The notes beneath the pieces are model-generated. The model did not search any database, had not been told where the DNA came from, and was given only the letters and a program-made list of their open reading frames with translations. The translations under genes and the position numbers were made by a program. A stretch of DNA of 55,343 bases from Deltaproteobacteria bacterium (GTDB lineage Bacteria; UBA10199; JACPAL01): contig JACPAL010000006.1 of assembly GCA_016180855.1 (NCBI GenBank), positions 1-55,343 on the forward strand, given 5' to 3'. How positions within the stretch are numbered: the stretch's first letter is position 1; each line of letters opens with the position of its first letter. Positions 1-7,567 of this stretch are shown in pieces.

Positions 1-1
1 A

Positions 2-1834
2 CTGACCCAAGGGATCCCTGCCGATCAGAGTTTCCTTGATCAATGGAGGGTCTCACTCCTCTACTCCCTCCCTGCGATGATGATGAGCCGGGTCGCAATC
101 CAGAGATGGGGATGGGGCACCACTATTCTCCAGGATGCCGCCATGGAGCCGATACAGGCGGTCGCCTCCGTCGCCTTGAGCTGTGGCATGGGTGGCGTCG
201 GCTGGTTGCCCGAGACAAACATGACAGTGGGACAGCTCTTTACGAGGGAGCTCACCGAAGGTTTCTTCTACATGGGTGTCGGCCGCGGGATGGGGGAGGC
301 GGTCGACAGGGCGGCCTCTCAAGTACCTTGCAGCTTGGGCCTTCTCAACGGCCCCGTCCCAAGCAGAATACTCTCCCCCGAGGCCGGCCTCATCGGCGAC
401 AGCCCGCCAAACATAAAAGAGCTGCTCGGTTTAAACCTCGAGGCGGCCGACAGACTCTCAGGATTTCTCGAGACACATCGAAGAACTGGCGGGGAGCTCG
501 AGGGAGTTGAACTCACGTTTAAAAGGGTTCGTGACGGGGCTGAAGAAAAACATGCGATTATTGATGGCGACACGATGCATGCGATCGCCGACGGCATGAC
601 CGACTCGGTCCCGCTCCGTTTTATCCTGGTCAACAGCCCCGAGGCATGGAAAGGGCCGGGTCATCCCGAGGTTCGAAATGGTCGAGGACAGATGGGGGCA
701 CTCGAGGCGTATTGGTTTTTGAAAGACTTGTCTGATATGCATGACAACCACGGACGGGTTGTCTTGTACCGAACGGATGCCCATCGTCGACCGATCGCGA
801 CGGTCCTCGTTCAGACCAAGGCGGGCAACTGGATCGATCTGAATCGGGCGATGGTCGAGTCAGGACATGCCCATGTCTATATCATCATGCCTGATGCGAC
901 CGGTATGAGTACCGAGTTTGTTGGTCTCCAGCAGGCGGCCCAGAGAGAGGGGATCGGCATCTGGCAGTATCCCCAGTATCAGGGGGGGCTGCATATCTCC
1001 AGTGTGAGAACGATGCGCGATGAGGGGCTTGGTGGAGACCAGGTGATGGTACGGATTTTTAATACAACGGATAAGGCACTCAATCTGGGAGACTACAAGA
1101 TCCGAAACGGTCCCCGTGAGGAACCGATCCCCGACTTCACCCTCCTCCCGGGTCAGGGGGTGCGACTGCTGCTCGACAGCACGGAATACAACAACAACTC
1201 CAATGCCGAATTTGTCGTCGGCCTCATGCATGACAAGCCGGAGGGGACCCCGCGTTTCGAACTCGATCGAGATCATCCCGTTCTTCTCGTAACACGTGGG
1301 ACGGAAGAGCGGATTGCCACTGTTTTTTACTCCAATGGGACAGCCGCCGAACGAGTCTCCGACGGATTCAGGCACCAGAGGGCCGAAGGGCTTCATTTGA
1401 TTGCCTTCAATCCCCTCCAGCATATCAGCGGCTTTGAGGACGTAAAAGAGAACATCCGTCTTTACAACAACTCCGACGAACCGATCGATGTTTCCCACTG
1501 GGCCCTTCAACAGGAGGGGGCTGTTCGGTTAACGCTCCCCGAAGGAACGGTTCTTCCACCCTATCGCGGTGTTCAGATCTTCACCTGTAGCGGCAAGAAT
1601 CGGTCCGATCCGGCCGGTGATCTGGAACTCTACCTGGGAGAGACAAAAAAGAAGCAAAGGATTTGGAACAACGACCTTCCGATGAACCTTCTTAATCCGG
1701 CCGGTGAAATAATCTCTATGGAGGCCGGCAACGCAAAGGCACGAAAGCTAATCCCTGCAAAATTTCTCAGGCGAAAAGGGGCCGTCGTGCCGGCCGGCCA
1801 CGAATCAGGCGATTTTGCAACCCTGATCGCTTGA
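2..1834 (+). CDS. SNase-like nuclease with two lamin-tail-like domains (5' partial)
   Basis: The reading frame is open from the first complete codon of the window, and the first ATG run at 77 has no ribosome binding site, so the true start probably lies upstream. Counting from position 2, residues about 184-325 form a staphylococcal-nuclease-like domain. It has DGD at 188-190, Arg206 and Glu214 with the same eight-residue spacing as Arg35/Glu43 of the family, and a later His-Arg-Arg (261-263) in the place of Arg87, so catalysis looks possible. Two beta-sandwich segments follow (about 329-450 and 460-550). They resemble lamin-tail domains, which in bacteria often accompany secreted nucleases. 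The N-terminal 100 residues hold hydrophobic stretches and no recognised domain. Inferred role: extracytoplasmic DNA or RNA cleavage. The nuclease assignment is fairly firm; the lamin-tail assignment is by pattern only. Confidence 0.7.
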   Translation: MTQGIPADQSFLDQWRVSLLYSLPAMMMSRVAIQRWGWGTTILQDAAMEPIQAVASVALSCGMGGVGWLPETNMTVGQLFTRELTEGFFYMGVGRGMGEAVDRAASQVPCSLGLLNGPVPSRILSPEAGLIGDSPPNIKELLGLNLEAADRLSGFLETHRRTGGELEGVELTFKRVRDGAEEKHAIIDGDTMHAIADGMTDSVPLRFILVNSPEAWKGPGHPEVRNGRGQMGALEAYWFLKDLSDMHDNHGRVVLYRTDAHRRPIATVLVQTKAGNWIDLNRAMVESGHAHVYIIMPDATGMSTEFVGLQQAAQREGIGIWQYPQYQGGLHISSVRTMRDEGLGGDQVMVRIFNTTDKALNLGDYKIRNGPREEPIPDFTLLPGQGVRLLLDSTEYNNNSNAEFVVGLMHDKPEGTPRFELDRDHPVLLVTRGTEERIATVFYSNGTAAERVSDGFRHQRAEGLHLIAFNPLQHISGFEDVKENIRLYNNSDEPIDVSHWALQQEGAVRLTLPEGTVLPPYRGVQIFTCSGKNRSDPAGDLELYLGETKKKQRIWNNDLPMNLLNPAGEIISMEAGNAKARKLIPAKFLRRKGAVVPAGHESGDFATLIA

Positions 1835-1845
1835 GTCAAAGGGAC

Positions 1846-2346
1846 TTAGGGGTAAGGCTTCACCGGCTGGCTGCACAGGTCGTAGCTCACAGGTAGGTAT
1901 GATATTTTGGTGTTGGATTGACTTTTTTTAGATAAGTGAAAACCAAAATAAACTCCACCTCCACCAAGTATGCCCATTGCGATCGAGGCACCTACCGCGG
2001 TTGGTCCTCTACTTATATTCTCCCCAAGAGTCCCAAAACCTAGCGTGGCAAAAAGGGCAGAAAAGATTGCAAGACCGATCCCAAATCCTTCCCCCGCAGG
2101 AACCTTAGTAGCAAACCGTATCAGGTTGGTCCTCGCCTCACCTTCCATATCCTCCTTTGAGCGTAAGATCCTACCCGGATATTTTTTCTCGACTGCCGAA
2201 CGATAGGTATCCATATGACCCTTTAGCCCGCTCCTCTTTTCCCTATTTGTCGTGTCAGGTTCTGCAATGACCTGATTCATCTGATCAACAAGCGCGTGGC
2301 AGGCCTGATCCAACTCCCCTCTCTGTATCAAATCAACATAACCCAT
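1846..2346 (-). CDS. hypothetical membrane protein, 166 aa
   Basis: I recognise no family. The start is well supported: AAGGAGG lies just upstream of the ATG at 2346. The first 85 residues are polar and predicted helical, with many charged residues. They are followed by two Gly/Ala-rich hydrophobic segments (about 88-110 and 117-137) that could form a membrane hairpin, then a short polar tail. There is no signal peptide. The gene is convergent with the nuclease gene and only 11 bp from it, and lies downstream of ettA in the same direction, separated by a perfect 10-bp-stem inverted repeat. A small inner-membrane protein with a cytoplasmic N-domain is the most that can be inferred. Confidence 0.6.
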   Translation of the reverse strand: MGYVDLIQRGELDQACHALVDQMNQVIAEPDTTNREKRSGLKGHMDTYRSAVEKKYPGRILRSKEDMEGEARTNLIRFATKVPAGEGFGIGLAIFSALFATLGFGTLGENISRGPTAVGASIAMGILGGGGVYFGFHLSKKSQSNTKISYLPVSYDLCSQPVKPYP

Positions 2347-2396
2347 ATTTTCCTCCTTAAATTAACTTCGCCGGCTTCTGTCACATGATCGACATT

Positions 2397-2424
2397 GTCT
2401 CTTAAAAGATGCTCTTTAAGAGAC
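2397..2424. repeat. perfect inverted repeat, 10-bp arms
   Basis: GTCTCTTAAA at 2397-2406 and its exact complement at 2415-2424 are separated by 8 nt. It lies between ettA and the 166-aa gene, which are both on the minus strand. There is no T-tract directly after it on either strand, so it fits an operator or an RNA stem in the leader of the 166-aa gene better than a classic terminator. Confidence 0.45.
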
Positions 2425-2480
2425 CGTTCCCTTAAAAAAATGTACTCCTGGGGCGTACACCTTTTCTGGGGAAAAACAGT

Positions 2481-4172
2481 TTATCGCTTGAATTTCTTGT
2501 ATTTGATCCGATGGACAGCAAGGGCCTCGGCACCTAAACGACGTTTTTTATCCTCTTCGTAATCGGAGAAGTTCCCCTCAAACCAGACGACACGACTCTC
2601 CCCCTCAAACGCGAGGATGTGGGTTGCAATCCGGTCCAAAAACCACCGGTCGTGGCTGATCACCACGGCACAACCGACAAAATTTTCCAATCCGACCTCG
2701 AGGGCCCGCAAGGTGTGGACATCAAGGTCGTTCGTCGGTTCATCCAACAGCAGGACATTCCCCGCCTCCTTGAGTGTCATCGCAAGGTGAACCCGGTTCC
2801 TCTCCCCACCGGACAACGTATTCACCCTCTTCTCCTGATCCGTTCCGGAAAAATTAAATCGGGAGAGATAGGCGCGGGAGTTCACCTCCCTCTTCCCCAA
2901 AAGGATCAGATCCTGCCCCCCTGAGACCGCCTGCCAGACGGTCCGCGTGTCGTCACTCTTAAGCCTCTCCTGATCAACATACCCCAACTTGACGGTCTCA
3001 CCGATCTTGAAGCTCCCGCTGTCAGGCCTTTCGAGCCCCATGATCATCCGAAAGAGCGTCGTCTTTCCGGCACCGTTCGGACCGATCACACCAACGATTC
3101 CCCCCTGGGGCAGTGAAAAACTTAAGTTCTCAAAAAGCAGTCTCTCCCCAAACGCCTTGGAGATATTTTTGCTTTCAATCACAAGCTGGCCGAGTCTTGG
3201 TCCGGGTGGGATGGTGATCTCCTGTGTCTCATCCCGTCTCTCAGCCTCTTCCTGCAGGAGCTTTTCGTAGTTTGAGATGCGGGCCTTACTTTTCGACCGA
3301 CGTGCCGAGGGAGACTGACCGATCCATTCCAGTTCGCGTTGCAAGGTTTTCATCTTCCTCTGATCCGCCTTCTCCTCATGGGCCAGCCGTTCCTCTTTCT
3401 GGCCCAGCCAGGAGGAGTAATTCCCCTTCCAGGGGATCCCATACCCCCGGTCGAGCTCCAGGATCCACCCTGCTACATGATCAAGAAAATACCGGTCATG
3501 TGTAACCGCGATGACCGTTCCCTTGTATTGATGGAGGTGACGCTCGAGCCAATAGACCGACTCGGCATCGAGGTGGTTCGTCGGTTCATCCAGCAAGAGG
3601 ATATCCGGCTCGCGGAGGAGGAGCCGGCAGAGGGCGACGCGCCTCTTCTCCCCTCCCGATAACGACCCGATCTTCTGATCTTCGGGTGGACAACGAAGGG
3701 CATCCATCGCAAGCTCCAGACGATTGTCCAGATTCCAGGCATCGGCCTTGTCGAGTTTCTCCTGAACCGAGGCCTGACGCTCAATCAGCTTATTCATTGC
3801 CTCTTCCGACATCGGATTGGCGAAGCTGTTGTTGATCTCGTCAAACTCACGCAACAGATCGACCACTTCCTGCGTTCCCTCCTGAACCACCTCTTTTACC
3901 GTCTTGTTCGGATCCAACCGGGGTTCCTGCTCCTGCAGGCCAACCGTATATCCTTTAGAAAAATGGAGCTCCCCGTCGTAGTCTTTGTCCAGGCCCGCAA
4001 TGATCTTAAGGAGTGAGCTCTTCCCGGCCCCATTGAGCCCCAACACACCGATCTTCGCCCCGTAGAAAAAAGAGAGGGAGATATCCTTAAGCACCGTCTT
4101 GTTCGGGGGATAAACCCGGTTGACCCGATTCATCGAAAAAATGATTTTTTGTGGTTCGCCGTTCTCCGGCAT
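2481..4172 (-). CDS. ettA: energy-dependent translational throttle protein EttA (ABC-F)
   Basis: A soluble ABC-F ATPase with tandem nucleotide-binding domains and no membrane part; 563 aa against about 555 for the family. Domain 1 has Walker A GLNGAGKSS (about residues 45-53), signature LSGGEKRR (171) and Walker B ILLLDEPTNHLD (191). Domain 2 has GPNGAGKTT, LSGGERNR and VLLLDEPTNDLD. The interdomain linker contains the charged helical segment expected for the tRNA-interacting motif, and the C-terminus ends in a basic KYKKFKR. EttA binds the ribosomal E site and gates the first peptide bond according to the ATP/ADP ratio. The start is the ATG at 4172. The gene appears to be a single transcription unit following the phospholipase D gene at 61 bp. 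Assignment to EttA rather than Uup or YheS rests on length and on overall match. Confidence 0.93.
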   Translation of the reverse strand: MPENGEPQKIIFSMNRVNRVYPPNKTVLKDISLSFFYGAKIGVLGLNGAGKSSLLKIIAGLDKDYDGELHFSKGYTVGLQEQEPRLDPNKTVKEVVQEGTQEVVDLLREFDEINNSFANPMSEEAMNKLIERQASVQEKLDKADAWNLDNRLELAMDALRCPPEDQKIGSLSGGEKRRVALCRLLLREPDILLLDEPTNHLDAESVYWLERHLHQYKGTVIAVTHDRYFLDHVAGWILELDRGYGIPWKGNYSSWLGQKEERLAHEEKADQRKMKTLQRELEWIGQSPSARRSKSKARISNYEKLLQEEAERRDETQEITIPPGPRLGQLVIESKNISKAFGERLLFENLSFSLPQGGIVGVIGPNGAGKTTLFRMIMGLERPDSGSFKIGETVKLGYVDQERLKSDDTRTVWQAVSGGQDLILLGKREVNSRAYLSRFNFSGTDQEKRVNTLSGGERNRVHLAMTLKEAGNVLLLDEPTNDLDVHTLRALEVGLENFVGCAVVISHDRWFLDRIATHILAFEGESRVVWFEGNFSDYEEDKKRRLGAEALAVHRIKYKKFKR

Positions 4173-4199
4173 CGTTTTTAATCCTCTTTATCCGCCTCC

Positions 4200-4240
4200 G
4201 CCAGAAAACCCTGCCGTCTTGCCGCGGGGAGCTTCATACC
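4200..4240 (-). repeat. post-stop dispersed repeat, copy 1
   Basis: This 41-bp segment matches 22998-23038 at 35 of 41 positions. Read on the minus strand it begins at the final codon and TGA stop of the phospholipase D gene and continues as AGCTCCCCGCGG into the 3' untranslated region. The second copy begins in the same way at the stop of the pyruvate kinase gene. Confidence 0.6.
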
Positions 4241-5787
4241 CAGTCCTGAAACCAGAGACTGACAGAAAGCTCCATCTTTTCCCACGGATTTTTTGGCAAT
4301 GAAAATTTATCCGCCTCTCCCTTCCCTATCTTCCTGCTCTTCTGAAGATCCTTGGCAAAGAGACCGGAAAGACCGGAGGCCAGCTCCCGCTCTTCAAATG
4401 TAATGATTGATTCACTGTTGTGGAGCTCGCTTCTCGGATCAAGGTTGTAGGAACCGACAATCGCCGTCCTGTTATCAAAGATCGCATATTTTGCATGCAG
4501 CGTCCCCTCACCCTGCTTGTGCCCCTGCCATTCGTGAATATCAATGCCTGCCGCAATAAGCCCCTTGTAAAAATACCTTCCAACAACGGTCATCTGGGGA
4601 AGGTCATTTGTCTCCTTGCTGTTCGTAAGGATCGTCACCTTCACACCCCGTGCCCGAGCGCGGATAAGCGCCTCCCGGATAACTCGCTTCGGAATAAAAT
4701 AGGCGTTGGCGATCTCGATCCTCTCATGAGCCGATTCGATCAGAGAAAGATAGGCCTGCAGGATAAAACTCTCCTCATACCGTGGACGGTTCTGGACAAA
4801 TCGTGCCGTCGCCCCCATAAATTTCAGACCGTTCAAAACGGACCGGTTCGCCAGTTGTTTCACCTTCGCAGTAATTTTGTCGTCCGTCTTGAAAGCCACG
4901 GGGAGGAGCCCAAATCGTCCAACAATCTGACCTCGCCACTCCTTCCAGTATTTGTCCGTATTGAAGATGTCGGGATGACCCGTCTTGACCCCCTTGAAAT
5001 ACTGATAGTTCCTGTCAAAAGTGGCCACAAGGTCCTTAACAATGGCCCCCTTAACCGCCAGATCCTGATCCCTCCAGCGATCCTTGGGTCGGCTCCCGAC
5101 ACGAAAATACTCATTCGCAATATTCAAGCCCCCGACAATCGCGATGCCGTCCTTCTCTTCGCCGTCAATAATCCACAGCTTTTCATGAAATCGCCGATTC
5201 ACATTCATCGGATCCTTAATTGAAAACTCGTTGATCCACTGGAGCCAGAGTGCCTCGTATCCTTCAACCTCAATACCGTTCTGTTTAAGGTCGTAGAGCA
5301 TCCACTGTGTCTGCCAGTCGATAGCAGTGGAGGCGGCATCGACAATGACCCGGACATCGAGTCCATCCCGCTTTTTTCGCTTGAGAATCTCCGCAATGGC
5401 GAGACCTGACTCATCACCGGTGAAGAGCAATGCCTGGATCCGGATCGATTTTTTTGCAGACTTGAGCGCCTCCATCCTCGCAGAGAAGGAGTCTTCTCCA
5501 TTCGGAAGAAGGGCGATACGTGCCTCACTTTTGTCTCGTACCGGAAAAATGCCCGAACAACGAATGGATGGTATCTGGCTGCACTGAAACTGAAAGGAGC
5601 GTTCAAAAAACGGTGACGTCTGCGTTGAAGCAACCTTCCAAAACTGCTCCAGACCAGTCGGAGTCCCCTGAACCCTTGTCAGAAAATCCTGACTGTTTGC
5701 CGCCGGTGGTTCCTCCCGTTTACACATTGGGGCGTTACCCACAAATCCGTTCTGAGAAGCAGTTCCATTAAACTCCAGTCTATCCAT
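4234..5787 (-). CDS. phospholipase D family protein with two HKD motifs (cardiolipin-synthase-like)
   Basis: Two complete HxKxxxxD motifs are visible: HEKLWIID followed by a GG turn, and HAKYAIFD followed by GSYNLDPRSE. The second is the standard PLD signature with the trailing NxxxRSxxxN-type segment. The architecture fits cardiolipin synthases and bacterial PLD-like phosphatidyltransferases or phosphodiesterases. No transmembrane helices or signal peptide are seen at the N-terminus, unlike classical ClsA. The first about 70 residues are low-conservation and polar. Start: ATG at 5787 is preferred, with AAGGGG 12 nt upstream; an in-frame GTG lies at 5811. The substrate cannot be told from sequence. 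A second, unrelated PLD-domain protein is encoded at 19813-22908. Confidence 0.8.
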   Translation of the reverse strand: MDRLEFNGTASQNGFVGNAPMCKREEPPAANSQDFLTRVQGTPTGLEQFWKVASTQTSPFFERSFQFQCSQIPSIRCSGIFPVRDKSEARIALLPNGEDSFSARMEALKSAKKSIRIQALLFTGDESGLAIAEILKRKKRDGLDVRVIVDAASTAIDWQTQWMLYDLKQNGIEVEGYEALWLQWINEFSIKDPMNVNRRFHEKLWIIDGEEKDGIAIVGGLNIANEYFRVGSRPKDRWRDQDLAVKGAIVKDLVATFDRNYQYFKGVKTGHPDIFNTDKYWKEWRGQIVGRFGLLPVAFKTDDKITAKVKQLANRSVLNGLKFMGATARFVQNRPRYEESFILQAYLSLIESAHERIEIANAYFIPKRVIREALIRARARGVKVTILTNSKETNDLPQMTVVGRYFYKGLIAAGIDIHEWQGHKQGEGTLHAKYAIFDNRTAIVGSYNLDPRSELHNSESIITFEERELASGLSGLFAKDLQKSRKIGKGEADKFSLPKNPWEKMELSVSLWFQDWV

Positions 5788-5814
5788 GAATCTAGCCAAC
5801 CCCTTTCCCACAAA

Positions 5815-5899
5815 AATGTGACAGTCGATTTAGGCCCCTTAATGTGACTGTCAATTTAAATTTTCACATGGGAACACGTGTACCGCACGCACACGTGTG
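5815..5899. repeat. repeat-rich intergenic segment upstream of srkA
   Basis: Two near-identical 18-mers beginning AATGTGAC lie at 5815-5832 and 5841-5858, 26 bp apart. Within them TGACAGTC and GACTGTCA are exact complements, so the pair can also form a hairpin. Immediately downstream are two CACGTG palindromes (about 5876 and 5901) in a GC-rich stretch. The segment separates the divergent PLD and srkA genes. It may hold operators or a decayed small mobile element. Confidence 0.4.
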
Positions 5900-5981
5900 C
5901 CAGGCACGCAGATAACTTCTTGAAAAACAAGAACAAGATTTATCCTTGGTGAACTTCTCTCTTTGGGATAAGAGGCGTTTC

Positions 5982-6968
5982 ATGCAAGGCAAGACCGCAT
6001 TTCATTTTGATACCCTCCTTCCGGAGGCGATTTTTAAAACGGTCAGTGACCAGGGATGGCAGCCAACCGGTTCGCTGATCCCGTTGAACAGCTACGAAAA
6101 CCGGGTTTATGAGATCGGGTTGGAGGAGGCTCCACCCCTTATTGCCAAATACTATCGCCCTGGGCGCTGGACACAGGAAGGGATTTGCGAGGAGCATCTC
6201 TTTTTACAAGCGCTTGCCGAGGCGGAAGTGCCCGTCGTTTTACCCCTTCCGCTTCAAATCCATCTTCCGGAAATTTCAACACTCTCTCGGATCGGCGATT
6301 TTTTTTACGCCTTTTATCCCAAGTTTCGAGGGCGGGAGCATGACGAGATCACCAATGAGGACAGGCGCTGGCTTGGCCGGACGCTGGCTCGACTCCATAA
6401 TATCGGCGAACAGTTCAGGTCTCTCCACCGCCTCTCCTTAAATCCCCATACCTACGGCACGTTAAGTCTTGAATTCATCCTCTCCCAGACCTTTTTGCCG
6501 ACAGACCTAAAACAAAATGTTGAGGCCCATCTTTTAAAGGCAATCGAACTGATTCGCCCCCATTTCGGTCAGAATCTGAAGACGATGGTGTTGCATGGCG
6601 ATTGTCACCCGGGGAATATCTTGTGGAATCGTGAGGGACCCCATTTGGTAGATTTTGACGACATGGTCATCGCCCCCCCGACACAGGATCTTTGGATGCT
6701 CTTCAACGGAACCGAGGAGGAGAAAAGGGAACAGAAGGAAAATTTTTTTGAAGGATATGAAATGTTCCGCAAGTTTGATCACAACACACTGATTTTATCG
6801 GAACCACTCCGAACCTTGAGAATGATCCGGCATGCCGCCTGGATCGGCCAGCGTTATAAGGAGCCGGCCTTTCAAAAGGCATTTCCCTACTATGAAGAGC
6901 GACGTTATTGGGAGCTGTTTCTACTGGGGATTAAAGAGCAGATCTCTCTTCTGCAGGAGCTCGGTTGA
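5982..6968 (+). CDS. srkA: stress response serine/threonine protein kinase SrkA (YihE)
   Basis: 328 aa, the same length as the Escherichia coli protein. It is an aminoglycoside-phosphotransferase-fold kinase: an N-terminal PLNSYENRVY segment typical of YihE, then the catalytic loop HGDCHPGNILW and the metal-binding DFDD, followed by the conserved QDLWMLFNG. SrkA phosphorylates protein serine/threonine in the cytoplasm and in E. coli protects cells from stress-induced death and MazF activity. The start ATG at 5982 has AAGAGG upstream and matches the family N-terminus; in-frame TTG/GTG codons at 5946/5949 would add 12 or 11 residues. The 3' end overlaps the convergent PAP2 gene by 64 bp. Confidence 0.92.
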   Translation: MQGKTAFHFDTLLPEAIFKTVSDQGWQPTGSLIPLNSYENRVYEIGLEEAPPLIAKYYRPGRWTQEGICEEHLFLQALAEAEVPVVLPLPLQIHLPEISTLSRIGDFFYAFYPKFRGREHDEITNEDRRWLGRTLARLHNIGEQFRSLHRLSLNPHTYGTLSLEFILSQTFLPTDLKQNVEAHLLKAIELIRPHFGQNLKTMVLHGDCHPGNILWNREGPHLVDFDDMVIAPPTQDLWMLFNGTEEEKREQKENFFEGYEMFRKFDHNTLILSEPLRTLRMIRHAAWIGQRYKEPAFQKAFPYYEERRYWELFLLGIKEQISLLQELG

Positions 6969-7567
6969 TCTGTTTTAAACACGCGGTGGTTCAAAAATCC
7001 GATCCCCGTCCCGACGATCATCCCGACCACGACATCCAGGAAATAGTGCCGCCCTGCCCCACTCCTGGCAACTGAGGTAACAGCTGCCGCCCCGATCACC
7101 AGCGCTGCTACCGCCTTGGTGACGACCGGACGATCCTCCCCGTAATTATCGAAAAGGTTCATCGAGAGATAAACCGCAATAGAGAAGGCGTAACTCGCAT
7201 GACCCGAGAAGAAACTCATGTTGTCCATGCGATTGGGTCGCTCGCGTGCCACAAGCCGCTTCGTGATGGAGGTCACCCCCTCTGTCAGAAGAAACGCGCT
7301 AAAACCCCCGATCGCCTGATTCTTCGCTTTTTCACGATCTTTGACGAGCCTGATGAAGTAGTATCCGAAACCCCCAAAAACAACCCCCTTGATTCCCCAA
7401 TCGGAAATCGTTCTCCAGGTCTCCTTGGAGAAAACCATCCCCTCCAGGAGACTCGGGCCGTTGGCCGGCCATTTCGGGCTAAGCGGCCGCTTCAGCACAA
7501 AGGAGCCGAACAGAATGGCACTGATTCCAACAACCGGAAGAATCTGTTTTTGATGATCAGCCCTCAT
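6905..7567 (-). CDS. PAP2 family membrane phosphatase
   Basis: A 220-residue integral membrane protein with the three PAP2 signatures: KRLVARERP (C1, K-x6-RP), SGHASYAFS (C2, catalytic His) and ARSGAGRHYFLDV (C3, R-x5-H-x3-D). Such enzymes dephosphorylate lipid phosphates such as undecaprenyl pyrophosphate, phosphatidate or lipid A, at the outer face of the inner membrane. The ATG overlaps the stop of the RND gene in an ATGA, so it is translationally coupled to the efflux operon. A lipid phosphatase as third gene of an efflux operon is unusual and suggests linked envelope function. The C-terminal 21 codons overlap srkA on the other strand. Confidence 0.88.
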   Translation of the reverse strand: MRADHQKQILPVVGISAILFGSFVLKRPLSPKWPANGPSLLEGMVFSKETWRTISDWGIKGVVFGGFGYYFIRLVKDREKAKNQAIGGFSAFLLTEGVTSITKRLVARERPNRMDNMSFFSGHASYAFSIAVYLSMNLFDNYGEDRPVVTKAVAALVIGAAAVTSVARSGAGRHYFLDVVVGMIVGTGIGFLNHRVFKTDQPSSCRREICSLIPSRNSSQ

